From positions 596,803-660,802 of the forward strand of contig NZ_CANMTX010000003.1 of NCBI RefSeq assembly GCF_947500985.1: DNA of 64,000 bases. Direction: 5' to 3'. Made by a program: the position numbers and the translations under genes. This DNA is from an uncultured Maribacter sp. (GTDB lineage Bacteria > Bacteroidota > Bacteroidia > Flavobacteriales > Flavobacteriaceae). Of the stretch, positions 47,101 through 57,461 are shown one piece after another. Position 1 is the stretch's first letter, and each line of letters starts with the position of its first letter. The notes beneath the pieces are model-generated. The model was not told where the DNA came from and searched no databases. It worked only from the letters and a program-made list of their open reading frames with translations.

Positions 47101-49941
47101 TTATTTAGACTTCAATTTCTTCTTCACTGCAACTTCCTGGAACGCTTCAACGATATCTCCTTCATTTATATCATTATAGTTCTTGATTTGAAGACCACAA
47201 TCATATCCTTTTGCTACTTCCCTAACATCATCTTTAAATCGTTTTAAAGAAGTCAATGTACCAGTATATATAACTACACCATCACGTATTAATCTAATAT
47301 TAGAATTTCTAAAGATTTTACCACTAGTTACCATACAACCTGCAATGGTACCAATTTTAGAAATCTTAAATGTTTCTCTAATTTCAGCAGTACCAGATAT
47401 CTCTTCTTTCATTTCAGGAGACAACATACCTTCCATCGCATCTTTAAGATCATTGATCGCTGCATATATAATAGAATACATACGGATATCAATTTCCTCT
47501 TTTTCAGCAATTGCCTTAGCATTACCCATTGGTCTTACATTAAACCCAATTATAACAGCATCTGAAGCCGAAGCTAATAATACATCTGATTCTGTAATAG
47601 GACCAACTGCTTTGTGAATAATATTTACCTGAATTTCATCGGTAGACAATTTTTGGAAAGAATCAGTAAGTGCTTCAACAGAACCATCAACATCCCCTTT
47701 AAGGATAATATTAAGTTCTTTGAAATCTCCCAATGCAATTCTACGCCCAATTTCATCAAGTGTTATATGACGTTGTGTTCTAACAGACTGCTCACGTTGT
47801 AATTGAGATCTTCTTGAAGCAATTTGTTTTGCCTCACGTTCATCTTCTAACACATAGAACTTATCACCTGCTTGCGAAGCACCATCAAGACCTAAAATAG
47901 ATATTGGCGTAGACGGTCCAGCTGCTTTGATATTATGACCTCTTTCATCTTGCATTGCCTTAATTTTACCACTAGTGGTACCAGCTAATACATAATCACC
48001 TATTTTAAGCGTACCCGACTGTACTAATACAGTAGACACATAACCTTTACCTTTATCTAAGAAAGCTTCTACCACAGTACCTGTAGCATGCTTATCTGGA
48101 TTTGCTTTTAACTCTAACAATTCAGCTTCAAGTAAAACTTTTTCCAATAACTCCTTAACACCTAAACCAGTTTTAGCAGAAATATCATGAGATTGTATTT
48201 TACCACCCCAATCTTCTACCAGTAAGTTCATTTGCGCTAAACCTTCTTTAATCTTATCTGGGTTAGAAGTAGACTTATCTACCTTATTTATTGCAAAAAC
48301 GATTGGTACACCAGCAGCTTGCGCATGACTAATTGCTTCTTTCGTTTGTGGCATAATGTCATCATCTGCGGCAATTACAATAATTGCAATATCTGTAACT
48401 TGAGCACCTCTTGCACGCATCGCAGTAAACGCTTCGTGACCAGGCGTATCTAAGAAAGCAATACGCTCTCCATTCTCAAGAGTTACACCATATGCACCAA
48501 TATGTTGTGTAATACCACCACTTTCACCAGCAATAACATTTTCTTTACGGATATAATCCAATAAAGATGTCTTACCATGATCCACGTGACCCATTACAGT
48601 AACAATAGGCGCTCTTGATTTTAAATCTTCTGGAGCATCAACCTCTTCTACTATACTTTCTTCAATATCAGCAGTAACGAAATCTACTTCATAACCGAAT
48701 TCATCAGCAACAATAGATAATGTTTCAGCATCTAAACGCTGATTCATTGTTACCATTAAACCTAATGACATACAAGCAGAAATAATTTCGGTCGTAGAAA
48801 CACCCATCATAGTTGCAACCTCAGTTGCTGTAACGAACTCAGTAACTTTAAGTACCTTGTTCTCTAATTCCTGTTGTTCTAAATCTTTCTCAGTCTGCTC
48901 ACGATGCTGATCTCTTTTACTTCTTCTGTACTTAGCCCCTTTACCCTTCTTAGATTTACCTTGAAGTTTTTCTAGAGTTTCACGTACTTGCTTTTGAACG
49001 TCTTCTTCAGTAGGCTCTACTTTTGCAACCGGTGCAAATCTCCCTCTACCTTTATTTCTATCACCACTGTTACCAGTATTTCTATTTTGACCAGGACCAG
49101 AAGGATTCTTTGTTACAATTCTTCTACGTCTCTTTTTACGATCAATACCAGCAGCAGGTTTTTTATCTTCCTTCTTTTTCTTAGGTTTCTCAAATTTGCT
49201 AAGGTCGATTTTCTCACCCGCAATTTTCGGACCTGATAATTTTTGATATTGAGTCTCAATAGTTTTTGGAGCCTCAGACTCTGGAGCAACTTCAGCTACA
49301 GGTTCTACCTTAGCAGATTCCTTCTTAACTTCAGGCTTCTTAGTCTCTTCAACTTTCGGCGCTGCTGCTTTCGGAGCTTCTACTTTAGGCTCTTCTTTCT
49401 TAACCTCTTCTTTCTTCACCGGTTGAGATACTATCTTTGGCCCTTGTAAAACAACCTTTCTAGTTTCTTTAACTTCAACCTTAGGCGCAGCTTTTTCCTC
49501 CACTTTCGGAGCAACCTTTTCCTCAGCCTTCGGAGCCTCCTTTACAGGTTCTTCCTTAACTTTTTTCTTAGGATTAAGATCAATTTTACCGACCATTTTA
49601 GGTCCGGAAAGTTCAACCTTACCAACCAAAGCTTTCTCTTCAGATTCAGCGTTTCTTCGCTCACGGGACAAGCGACGATCTTCTTGTTCTTTTTCTAATC
49701 GAACTCGAATTGCCTCCTTCTCCTTACGCTTTTCCTCACCAACTTCCTTTGAAGCTACCTTTTTGCTCTTATCCGTCTGGAACTCGTCAAGCAAAACTTG
49801 ATAAACATCATCGGAAATTTTTGTGGTAGGCCTCGCTTCCACATCATGTCCTTTTCCGTTAAGAAAGTCCACTGCCCTATCCAAGGAAATATTAAGTTCA
49901 CGAAGAACTTTATTAAGCCTTATTTTTGCATTGTCTGCCAT
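47101..49941 (-). CDS. infB: translation initiation factor IF-2
   Basis: GTPase that places fMet-tRNA on the 30S subunit and promotes subunit joining. 946 residues: an N-terminal IF2-N module, a long K/E/P-rich low-complexity stretch (about 60-290, including repeated KVEEK/APKVE units), a second IF2-N domain (about 365-420), then the G domain from about 445: G1 [10 protein letters not shown]3 DTPGHEAF, G4 NKVDK, followed by domains II-IV. The C-terminus matches the family. It is the last gene of rimP-nusA-infB, 42 bases after nusA. Confidence 0.97.
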   Translation of the reverse strand: MADNAKIRLNKVLRELNISLDRAVDFLNGKGHDVEARPTTKISDDVYQVLLDEFQTDKSKKVASKEVGEEKRKEKEAIRVRLEKEQEDRRLSRERRNAESEEKALVGKVELSGPKMVGKIDLNPKKKVKEEPVKEAPKAEEKVAPKVEEKAAPKVEVKETRKVVLQGPKIVSQPVKKEEVKKEEPKVEAPKAAAPKVEETKKPEVKKESAKVEPVAEVAPESEAPKTIETQYQKLSGPKIAGEKIDLSKFEKPKKKKEDKKPAAGIDRKKRRRRIVTKNPSGPGQNRNTGNSGDRNKGRGRFAPVAKVEPTEEDVQKQVRETLEKLQGKSKKGKGAKYRRSKRDQHREQTEKDLEQQELENKVLKVTEFVTATEVATMMGVSTTEIISACMSLGLMVTMNQRLDAETLSIVADEFGYEVDFVTADIEESIVEEVDAPEDLKSRAPIVTVMGHVDHGKTSLLDYIRKENVIAGESGGITQHIGAYGVTLENGERIAFLDTPGHEAFTAMRARGAQVTDIAIIVIAADDDIMPQTKEAISHAQAAGVPIVFAINKVDKSTSNPDKIKEGLAQMNLLVEDWGGKIQSHDISAKTGLGVKELLEKVLLEAELLELKANPDKHATGTVVEAFLDKGKGYVSTVLVQSGTLKIGDYVLAGTTSGKIKAMQDERGHNIKAAGPSTPISILGLDGASQAGDKFYVLEDEREAKQIASRRSQLQREQSVRTQRHITLDEIGRRIALGDFKELNIILKGDVDGSVEALTDSFQKLSTDEIQVNIIHKAVGPITESDVLLASASDAVIIGFNVRPMGNAKAIAEKEEIDIRMYSIIYAAINDLKDAMEGMLSPEMKEEISGTAEIRETFKISKIGTIAGCMVTSGKIFRNSNIRLIRDGVVIYTGTLTSLKRFKDDVREVAKGYDCGLQIKNYNDINEGDIVEAFQEVAVKKKLKSK

Positions 49942-49983
49942 AAATACTGATTCCCGTTCTTTTATTTAAGCGCTAATATATAG

Positions 49984-51216
49984 CTAATCTTCTAATTCTT
50001 CTTTTAGGATACGCACAACTTCTAAAATAGTTTCCTCTTCTAAATCTGTACGCTTCACTAAATCGTTAACATCTTGTTCTAAGACGCTACGTGCTGTATC
50101 AAATCCGATCTTCTTGAATTCCTCTATAATCCAAGCATCGATTTCATCAGAGAACTCTGTTAATTCAACATCTTCCTCTACTCCTTCACGGAATACATCT
50201 ATCTCATAACCAGTTAATTGACCAGCTAATCTAATATTGTGCCCACCTCTACCAATTGCCTTTGAAACCTCCTCTGGCTTCAAGTAAACTTGAGCGGTCA
50301 TCTTCTCTTCATTTAACTTAACAGAAGAAACTCTTGCCGGACTTAATGCTCTAGTAACTAACAATTGAGGGTTAGCAGTCCAGTTAATAACATCGATATT
50401 TTCATTACCTAATTCACGAACAATACCATGAATCCTAGATCCTTTCATACCTACACAGGCACCTACTGGATCAATACGATCATCATAAGAGTCTACAGCA
50501 ACCTTCGCTTTTTCCCCTGGTATTCTAACCGCTTTCTTAACAGTAATCAATCCGTCGAACACCTCTGGTATTTCTTGAAAGAACAATTGCTCCAAGAATT
50601 TAGGTGAACTTCTAGACATTATTATAGTAGGCTTAGCACCTTTTAATTCTACACTTTCAATAATACCTCTAACATTATCGCCCTTACGGAAGAAATCTGA
50701 AGGTATCTGTCTATCTTTTGGCAAGATTATCTCATTACCTTCATCATCTAACAAAATGATAGCTTTATGACGAATGTGATGAACTTCTGCCGTGTAAATT
50801 TCGCCCTCTAAATCTTTAAAGTGCTTATAAATAGTTGTATTATCATGCTCATGAATTTTAGAAATAAGATTTTGACGTAATGCCAAAATAGCTCTTCTTC
50901 CTAAATCAATCAACTTCACCTCTTCAGATACATCTTCACCAACTTCAAAATCTGGTTCAATTTTACGAGCAGCAGTTAATGAAATTTCTTCATTCGGCTC
51001 TTCCACCTCACCATCGTTTACAACGATACGGTTTCTCCAAATTTCCAAATCACCTTTATCTGGGTTTATAATGATATCAAAGTTATCATCTGAACCAAAC
51101 TTCTTTTTAAGCGCATTTCTAAAAACATCTTCCAAAATGGCCATCAATGTTACCCTGTCTATGAACTTATCGTCCTTAAACTCTGAGAAAGATTCAATTA
51201 ACGCAATATTTTCCAT
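49984..51216 (-). CDS. nusA: transcription termination/antitermination factor NusA
   Basis: RNA polymerase-binding factor controlling pausing, termination and antitermination. 410 residues: N-terminal polymerase-binding domain (about 1-125), S1 domain (about 130-200), KH1 (GACVGMKGSRIHGIVRELG) and KH2 (AIGRGGHNIRLAGQLTGYEI). It lacks the two C-terminal acidic repeats of E. coli NusA, as usual for this phylum. It starts 12 bases after rimP. Confidence 0.96.
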   Translation of the reverse strand: MENIALIESFSEFKDDKFIDRVTLMAILEDVFRNALKKKFGSDDNFDIIINPDKGDLEIWRNRIVVNDGEVEEPNEEISLTAARKIEPDFEVGEDVSEEVKLIDLGRRAILALRQNLISKIHEHDNTTIYKHFKDLEGEIYTAEVHHIRHKAIILLDDEGNEIILPKDRQIPSDFFRKGDNVRGIIESVELKGAKPTIIMSRSSPKFLEQLFFQEIPEVFDGLITVKKAVRIPGEKAKVAVDSYDDRIDPVGACVGMKGSRIHGIVRELGNENIDVINWTANPQLLVTRALSPARVSSVKLNEEKMTAQVYLKPEEVSKAIGRGGHNIRLAGQLTGYEIDVFREGVEEDVELTEFSDEIDAWIIEEFKKIGFDTARSVLEQDVNDLVKRTDLEEETILEVVRILKEELED

Positions 51217-51228
51217 TGGTAATTACAA

Positions 51229-51690
51229 TTAAAATTTTAATACAACTTTTGCTTTAATAATATCTGAAAAATTTACTTCTTCTTTTTTCTGAACGGTCAC
51301 TTTTCCTTTACCAATTGATTTAGGCTCTCTAGCTTTCCACTCCAAAATAATAGAATCATCATTGACAGCGGTCAAATTTCCCTCAAACTTATCGTCGTTT
51401 GTACGAACTTCAAGTTTTCTACCAATATTCTTTACATATTGACGAGGCATAACCAACAGAGCCGCTGCACCTGCAGAGGCAACCTCAAGGGAAAAATCGT
51501 GTTCTTCACGATCTAAATTATTTTCAATAGCCCTACTTATTTTTATACAATCATTAACCGTAACCCCATGATCACCGTCTATTACCACATGAATGCTATT
51601 ATCAGCACCCATAGTGAAATCGATTAAAAATAGGGAGGGATCTTCTTGAAGACCTTGTTCCAATAATTCTTTTACTTTTTCCTTTAGCAT
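51229..51690 (-). CDS. rimP: ribosome maturation factor RimP
   Basis: Needed for late assembly of the 30S subunit. 153 residues with an N-terminal alpha/beta domain (HVVIDGDHGVTVNDCIKISR, DFSLEVASAGA) and a C-terminal SH3-like beta domain (GNLTAVNDDSIILEWKARE). The first gene of the rimP-nusA-infB operon; its leader carries a strong promoter and a GC-rich hairpin. Confidence 0.95.
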   Translation of the reverse strand: MLKEKVKELLEQGLQEDPSLFLIDFTMGADNSIHVVIDGDHGVTVNDCIKISRAIENNLDREEHDFSLEVASAGAAALLVMPRQYVKNIGRKLEVRTNDDKFEGNLTAVNDDSIILEWKAREPKSIGKGKVTVQKKEEVNFSDIIKAKVVLKF

Positions 51691-51708
51691 AAATAATAAG
51701 TAATAAAA

Positions 51709-51729
51709 GAGGGGACTAATTGTCCCCTC
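51709..51729 (-). promoter_or_regulatory. GC-rich leader hairpin upstream of rimP
   Basis: GAGGGGAC and GTCCCCTC make a perfect 8-bp stem with a 5-base loop (on the minus strand followed by TTTTATTACTT). It lies in the short leader between the promoter (51759-51788) and the rimP ATG, ending 18 bases before it. It looks like a compact terminator or attenuator. A role in NusA-dependent autoregulation is inference, by analogy with the E. coli nusA operon. Confidence 0.65.
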
Positions 51730-51758
51730 ATGAATACTTTTATATCCTTTCAGCTTTG

Positions 51759-51788
51759 CAAATATACAATAAATTTAATTTCCTACAA
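51759..51788 (-). promoter_or_regulatory. promoter of rimP-nusA-infB
   Basis: On the minus strand TTG (51786-51788), 19 bases, TATATTTG (51759-51766): exact match to both boxes. Predicted leader of about 60-65 bases containing the hairpin at 51709-51729. Confidence 0.7.
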
Positions 51789-51911
51789 TAGTCTATTTAC
51801 ACCTAATTCATTCACTATGAAAACAATCAAAATAAATAATAATCACAACAAAAAATATGCGCTTTTAGAAATTATCTTATTTTTAGCACAACACCAACCA
51901 AAATAACACTA

Positions 51912-53237
51912 ATGGAAATTCTTTCATCTTACAACCTAATTATAGGTGCATCTTTAATTGTAGTATTATCATTCTTTTTTAACGGCATCTCTAAAAAAAC
52001 GAATATCCCTGCCGTTCTCATGCTCATTGTCTTAGGTATTCTAATCAAAATAGGACTTGAGTTTTTTATACCAGAAATACCAGATTTTAAAGGCTCATTA
52101 GAAATTCTAGGCACCGTAGGTCTTATAATGATCGTTTTAGAAGCGGCTTTAGAATTAGAATTAAAGAGAGAAAAACTATGGCCAATTCTAAAATCTATGG
52201 CCATCGCACTAATTGGTTTAGTCGGTTCTGCTTATGTAGCCGCATTAATTCTCAATCAATTTATACCTAATATGACCATGCAATCTGCATGGCTTTATGC
52301 AACACCATTATCCATATTATCTAGTGCTATAATTATACCTAGCGTAGGCGGACTGAGCGAGGAGAAAAAAGAATTTCATATTTATGAAAGTACCTTTTCT
52401 GATATCATGGGTATAATGATGTTTTACTTTTTAACCGGAAAACTAAACCCGGCAGAAGATACAGGAGCTGTCGGTTTTGGAATAAATCTAGTTGTTACTA
52501 TAGTCATTGCTTTAGTCGCTAGCTATGCCATTATATTAGTTTTTCAACGTATAAAAAGCCAAGCCAAGCTATTCTTACTTATTTCGGTGCTACTACTTCT
52601 TTATGCAATTGGAAAGAAAATGCATTTATCTTCCTTAATCATTATACTTGTTTTTGGACTAATTGTAAAAAATGTGAATTTGTTCTTTCCTGGGAAAACA
52701 AAGATTTTTCTAGAAAACGAGCGAATGCAACAAATTTATCACGAGCTGCATATTGTTACGCTCGAAACTGCCTTTGTTGTTCGCACTTTCTTTTTTGTAA
52801 TTTTTGGTATTACCATTGTATTATCGTCACTACTGAGCATTAACGTAGCTATTGTCAGCCTTCTCATTATAGCATCTATCTATATTATACGCTTTTTGGT
52901 ACTCATTGTTTTTGTTGGTAAGGATATGCTACCGCAGTTATTTATAGCACCAAGAGGATTAATTACGGTATTATTATTCTACGCCATACCAATGGAAGCA
53001 CAAATTGAAGGTTTCGAATCTGGCATTCTATTGTTTGTAATAATCGCAACCAGTTTAGTAATGACATGGGCTATGATTCGCGATAAACGTAAAATGGGCA
53101 CAATGCTAGATGAAATTGATGAAGAGATTGCAGAGAGAAATTTAGCTGAAGATGCAATTAGGCAGTCGGAAAGCGAAGAACTTATCGAGCCTAAAAAGGA
53201 TACCCCTGAACAAACAAGCCCTGAGGATACTATCTAA
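51912..53237 (+). CDS. cation:proton antiporter (NhaP/CPA1 type)
   Basis: 441 residues with about 12 transmembrane helices exchanging Na+ or K+ for protons. Visible features are the opening helix with SKKTNIPAVLMLIVLGILI, LGTVGLIMIVLEAALELEL, and the putative ion-binding helix HIYESTFSDIMGIMMFYF, where other CPA1 members have ESLLND. The C-terminus (about 395-441) is a charged, E-rich cytoplasmic tail. Ion selectivity cannot be read. Single gene, divergent from rimP. Confidence 0.87.
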   Translation: MEILSSYNLIIGASLIVVLSFFFNGISKKTNIPAVLMLIVLGILIKIGLEFFIPEIPDFKGSLEILGTVGLIMIVLEAALELELKREKLWPILKSMAIALIGLVGSAYVAALILNQFIPNMTMQSAWLYATPLSILSSAIIIPSVGGLSEEKKEFHIYESTFSDIMGIMMFYFLTGKLNPAEDTGAVGFGINLVVTIVIALVASYAIILVFQRIKSQAKLFLLISVLLLLYAIGKKMHLSSLIIILVFGLIVKNVNLFFPGKTKIFLENERMQQIYHELHIVTLETAFVVRTFFFVIFGITIVLSSLLSINVAIVSLLIIASIYIIRFLVLIVFVGKDMLPQLFIAPRGLITVLLFYAIPMEAQIEGFESGILLFVIIATSLVMTWAMIRDKRKMGTMLDEIDEEIAERNLAEDAIRQSESEELIEPKKDTPEQTSPEDTI

Positions 53238-53282
53238 AACGGAAAATAAATCCGCTTTAATTACAATACAAAATTGAAAGAG

Positions 53283-53615
53283 TTATTGAGGCATAAATGA
53301 AGCATGCACTTCAACTTGGTCGCTGTACGCCTGTGGTTCAGAATCTTCTAAACTATCTACTTCTTTACGAAAACGAAGTATCATTAAGGTATCTAACTGC
53401 TGATCAATACTATCCTTAAGCACTCTCCAGTTAGAAGAGTTCATTTTATTATTGTACTCCATGATCTTGTTGAAGCGATCCAAATTATAACGATTCGCCT
53501 TCCAAGCATGGGCAGTACTTTCTTCATGTTTCACGTCTTGCATGTAGAATCCGATTCCAAATCCAAGCAAAACAACAATCAATAATATCTTTAAAACTTT
53601 TGGAGAGAGTTTCAT
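53283..53615 (-). CDS. small membrane-anchored protein of unknown function
   Basis: 110 residues with one N-terminal transmembrane helix (about 8-25) and a periplasmic helical domain (about 30-95, KANRYNLDRFNKIMEYNNKM). No family recognised. It lies convergent with the antiporter and upstream of no other gene on its strand for 250 bases; 53616-53871 holds only the tRNA terminator. Confidence 0.65.
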   Translation of the reverse strand: MKLSPKVLKILLIVVLLGFGIGFYMQDVKHEESTAHAWKANRYNLDRFNKIMEYNNKMNSSNWRVLKDSIDQQLDTLMILRFRKEVDSLEDSEPQAYSDQVEVHASFMPQ

Positions 53616-53824
53616 AGGATTAAGTTCTTTAGGGTACCAAAGTATATAATAACATTGTCGAAATGGTTTCTTTTCCGATGTATTTGTAACGTTATCGGTT
53701 TAAATGTACAAAAATACTGACACACAGTTAACCATTTCTTCACATTCAGCAATTAAACATGTATATACAACGAAGGTCTTAGAGTTGAAATTAAAATAAA
53801 ATGATATAAATCATAAAAACAAAA

Positions 53825-53855
53825 AATCCTGATATCAATTGTTGATACCAGGATT
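53825..53855 (-). terminator. terminator of tRNA-Gln
   Basis: On the minus strand a 13-bp stem (one G-U) with a 5-base loop, followed by TTTTTGTTTTT. It begins 16 bases past the tRNA 3' end. Confidence 0.88.
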
Positions 53856-53871
53856 TGCATTGCTCTCTTAG

Positions 53872-53942
53872 TTGGCCCACAAGGATTCGAACCTTGAATG
53901 ACGGTACCAAAAACCGAAGTGTTACCATTACACCATGGGCCA
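53872..53942 (-). tRNA. tRNA-Gln (anticodon UUG)
   Basis: A complete 71-base cloverleaf: acceptor TGGCCCA/TGGGCCA, D-arm GTGTAATGGTAACAC, anticodon loop TTTTGGT with TTG at 34-36, variable CATT, T-arm CAAGGTTCGAATCCTTG, discriminator A. The 3' CCA is not encoded (next bases CTA). The outer anticodon-stem pair (27-43) is T-T. It has an exact promoter and its own terminator, so it is a single-gene tRNA unit. Confidence 0.96.
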
Positions 53943-53961
53943 ATACCTTTTTAAGAGGCTG

Positions 53962-53991
53962 CAAATTTAAAACAAAGTTTTGTTTCACCAA
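53962..53991 (-). promoter_or_regulatory. promoter of tRNA-Gln
   Basis: On the minus strand TTG (53989-53991), 19 bases, TAAATTTG (53962-53969), exact consensus. The -7 box lies 19 bases before the mature tRNA 5' end. Confidence 0.7.
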
Positions 53992-54110
53992 ACATTTTTT
54001 AAAGTAAAAATGAAAAAAATCTGCTTTAACCATGTTAAAGGTTTATAAAAATAGTTCATTCCTTTCTATATTAATTAGTAAATTCGCCACTTAGGTTTAA
54101 CCCAAGCTTC

Positions 54111-57100
54111 ATGTTTTCAAAGAACTACCACAAGTGGGACACTATATTAGGATGGTCCGTATTTTTCATAGCACTTATTACATACTACATTACCGTAGAA
54201 CCCACCAATAGTTTTTGGGATGCGGGCGAGTATATAGCAACAGCCGCAAAGCTTCAAGTGGGTCACCCACCGGGGGCTCCATTACTACAAATGATAGGTG
54301 CATTCTTTGCAATGTTCGCTTTAGAACCAAGTCAAGTTGCTATGATGGTAAACCTGGTTTCTGGCGTCTCCAGTGCTTTTACTATTTTATTCATGTTCTG
54401 GACAATTACCAATATCACCAGAAAATTAATAGACAAAGATGGTCCTTTCACAAATAGTAAGGCTATTGCCGTATTTGGCAGTGCTTTAGTTGGATCGCTT
54501 GCATTTACCTTTTCAGATAGTTTTTGGTTTAATGCCGTAGAAACTGAAGTGTATGCCATGGCAAGTTTTATAATGGCGTTACTATTATGGATGGGCTTAA
54601 AATGGGTCGACAATTTAGATGACCCTCGTGGAAACAAATGGATCGTATTAATCTCTTTCGTAGTAGGTCTTACTTTCGGTATACAATTTATGGGCTTTTT
54701 GGCAATACCATCAATTGGGCTACTGTATTATTTCAAAACCTACAAAGAGACTACTGTAAAGAACTTTTTACTGGCAAACATTATTGTTATTGCCATTTTA
54801 ATGTTGGTATATAAATTTTCACTCACCTATATTCTTCAACTTTTCGGTTGGGGAGAAGTATTCTTCATTAATAGTATTGGGCTACCATTTAACTCTGGAT
54901 CAATTATTATTGGCTTACTATTTATAGCCGCTTTTTACCTTGCATTAAGCTATACACGAAAAAACGATTACAGAACAGGGAATACAATTGTTCTTTGCAT
55001 GATGTTTTTGTTCTTAGGCTTTTCATCTTGGTTAATGTTACCGATTAGAGCAAATGCCAAGGTTGTTATCAACGAGAACAATCCAGAAGATGCGCGAGCA
55101 CTTTTAGCGTATTACAATAGAGAGCAATACCCAGGTGTTGATAGTCCTGTTTACGGCACCTATTATTCAGACATGTTTGCACCGGCGGGTGAAGATCAAG
55201 ACGGCAAACCAAAGTATGAAAAAGATTATGCGCTTGGCAAATATATTATTGTAAACAAATATATAGATGCAGTACAAGGACCTAATCCAAAACACCAAGG
55301 TCTGCTACCTAGAATGTGGAGCTCACAAAATGCAGAAAACTACATGCGCTATTTTGGGGCATTAGATTTCAGAATTACGAAACCAAATCAAGAATTAAAA
55401 CAAGCCGCGGAACAAGTTAAAATAGGTTTTGCAAATGGAGAGATTGGTGCCGACCAATACATTAGCTTTTTAAAACGTTTTGATGAATACATAGAAGTAC
55501 AACCACCAACCGTGTGGGACAATGTAAAATATATGTTTGAATTTCAGTTCAACTATATGTACTTAAGGTATTTCATGTGGAACTTTGTTGGAAAGCAGAA
55601 TGACGTTCAAGGCCGTTACAATGAAAATGGTAACTGGTTAAGTGGTATAGATGCTATTGATAGCATAAGATTAGGTAGCCAAGACAACTTACCAAGCGAT
55701 ATACAAAACAACCCAGGTAGAAATACATATTTCTTCTTGCCTTTAATTTTAGGAATTATAGGTATTGTTTTTCAGGTCTCAAAAGACAAAAAACAATTTT
55801 GGGTATTGCTGATATTCTTTCTATTTACTGGTTTGGCTATTCAATTTTACACCAATCCTGGAATTTTTCAACCTCGGGAACGAGATTATTCACTTGTAGG
55901 GTCATTCTATATTTTTGCCCTTTGGATAGGTTTAGGAGTTTATGGACTTTATGATAGTTTTAAAGATTGGATTACGCCTAAAATTTTAGCACCAGTAGTA
56001 GTTGTAGTTACCTTACTTGCCGTACCAACAGTAATGGCTGTACAAAACTGGGATGACCATGATAGATCTGGCAGATTTACTGCAAATTCATCTGCAAAGG
56101 CATATTTAGACTCATGCCAAGAAGATGTTGGCGCTATATTATTTACCATCGGAGATAACGACACTTTCCCTATTTGGTATGCGCAAGAAATTGAAAATTA
56201 CAGAACAGACGTACGTATTGTCTGTACCAGTCTTTTTGAAACAGATTGGTATGTAGACCAAATGAAGGTTGCCGCATATGAAAGTGCACCGATACCTTCT
56301 CAAATTACTCATGAGAAATATAGATGGGGCTCACGAGATGTATTATACCACCAAGGTATTACCGAAAACAGATGGCCAATTAAAGATTTCATCAACTGGA
56401 TCGATAGTGACAAACCTAGAACAAAACTTAAGTATTTATTTGAGCAAAACGGAGCAGACCTAAGTCAGTATTCAGAAGATACTCAAAACATGGTCTACTA
56501 CCCTACCAATAAAATTAGGGTTCCTGTAAACAAACAAAATGTTTTGAGCAGCGGCTTGGTTAAAGAAAAAGATGCCGACCTAATTGTAGACTACATTGAT
56601 ATTGACCTACCGGGCGCAATAACAAAGAAAAGCATGATGATGCTTGACATATTAGCGAACAATGACTGGAAACGTCCTTTATACTTCTCTGGAGGTAGTT
56701 TTGACGATGCTGAATACCTTTGGATGAAAGATTACCTTCAACTAGATGGTTTAGCATATAAACTAGTACCTATTCGTACAGAAAGACCTAACGCATTTGA
56801 ACTTGGTCGTATCGATACTGATTTAATGTATGATATTGTTACCGGATGGGATTGGGGTAATGCAGGTGGTGATATTTACCATGACACCCAAACACGTATT
56901 CAAAGTGTTTCTTTTAGAGGAAACTTGGCTCGTTTGACAGAAGCGTTGATCAAAGAAAACAAAATGGACAGGGCTAAAGATATTATCGAAATATCTTTGA
57001 CCAATATGCCAGTCGATAAATTTGGATATTACACTTTAGTAGAACCTTTTATAGACGGCTACTATAAAGTTGGCGAAGGCGAAAAAGCACGTGTGCTATT

Positions 57101-57434
57101 CGAAAAACTAAAAAAGAAGTATCAAGAAAGACTGGAGTATTATGCTTCTACAAGTTTAGACGAGCAATACAGCAATATTGACGATATCATCGCAGATATG
57201 GAAGCATACAGACGTAATATAGATATTATTATAACTAATGATAACGAAGATATCGCCGAGAAAGAAACATTGATATTCAATGAGTACATCGACAAATTTC
57301 AACACTTTTATAAAGATGAAGATGATATGGACATGCGCGAAGAAATGCTACAATCTGATCCAGATATGATGGATACAGTACCAGTATCTGATACTATTTT
57401 ACCAGACAATACTAAAACCGAAATCATAGAATAA
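54111..57434 (+). CDS. DUF2723 family membrane glycosyltransferase (GT117)
   Basis: 1107 residues. The first 630 or so contain about a dozen hydrophobic helices of the PMT/GT-C type; the early loop FWDAGEYIATAAKLQVGHPP is the DUF2723 catalytic-loop motif, followed by GAPLLQMIGAFFAMF. The rest is a large soluble C-terminal region. DUF2723 is now placed in GT117; the human relative TMEM260 is a protein O-mannosyltransferase. In Bacteroidota it is a candidate for periplasmic O-glycosylation, which is common in exported proteins; that substrate is inference. Single gene with a strong terminator. Confidence 0.87.
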   Translation: MFSKNYHKWDTILGWSVFFIALITYYITVEPTNSFWDAGEYIATAAKLQVGHPPGAPLLQMIGAFFAMFALEPSQVAMMVNLVSGVSSAFTILFMFWTITNITRKLIDKDGPFTNSKAIAVFGSALVGSLAFTFSDSFWFNAVETEVYAMASFIMALLLWMGLKWVDNLDDPRGNKWIVLISFVVGLTFGIQFMGFLAIPSIGLLYYFKTYKETTVKNFLLANIIVIAILMLVYKFSLTYILQLFGWGEVFFINSIGLPFNSGSIIIGLLFIAAFYLALSYTRKNDYRTGNTIVLCMMFLFLGFSSWLMLPIRANAKVVINENNPEDARALLAYYNREQYPGVDSPVYGTYYSDMFAPAGEDQDGKPKYEKDYALGKYIIVNKYIDAVQGPNPKHQGLLPRMWSSQNAENYMRYFGALDFRITKPNQELKQAAEQVKIGFANGEIGADQYISFLKRFDEYIEVQPPTVWDNVKYMFEFQFNYMYLRYFMWNFVGKQNDVQGRYNENGNWLSGIDAIDSIRLGSQDNLPSDIQNNPGRNTYFFLPLILGIIGIVFQVSKDKKQFWVLLIFFLFTGLAIQFYTNPGIFQPRERDYSLVGSFYIFALWIGLGVYGLYDSFKDWITPKILAPVVVVVTLLAVPTVMAVQNWDDHDRSGRFTANSSAKAYLDSCQEDVGAILFTIGDNDTFPIWYAQEIENYRTDVRIVCTSLFETDWYVDQMKVAAYESAPIPSQITHEKYRWGSRDVLYHQGITENRWPIKDFINWIDSDKPRTKLKYLFEQNGADLSQYSEDTQNMVYYPTNKIRVPVNKQNVLSSGLVKEKDADLIVDYIDIDLPGAITKKSMMMLDILANNDWKRPLYFSGGSFDDAEYLWMKDYLQLDGLAYKLVPIRTERPNAFELGRIDTDLMYDIVTGWDWGNAGGDIYHDTQTRIQSVSFRGNLARLTEALIKENKMDRAKDIIEISLTNMPVDKFGYYTLVEPFIDGYYKVGEGEKARVLFEKLKKKYQERLEYYASTSLDEQYSNIDDIIADMEAYRRNIDIIITNDNEDIAEKETLIFNEYIDKFQHFYKDEDDMDMREEMLQSDPDMMDTVPVSDTILPDNTKTEIIE

Positions 57435-57461
57435 AAGATACTGTTGAAAATAGGACACAAT

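Noticed and set aside
53236..53262. Weak hairpin (about ACGGA / TCCG) between antiporter and the small unknown gene
   Set aside because: Contains a mismatch and lacks a clear T-run; not convincing as a terminator.
53791..54033. Open frame on the minus strand across the tRNA
   Set aside because: It covers tRNA-Gln, its terminator and its promoter, which are far better supported.
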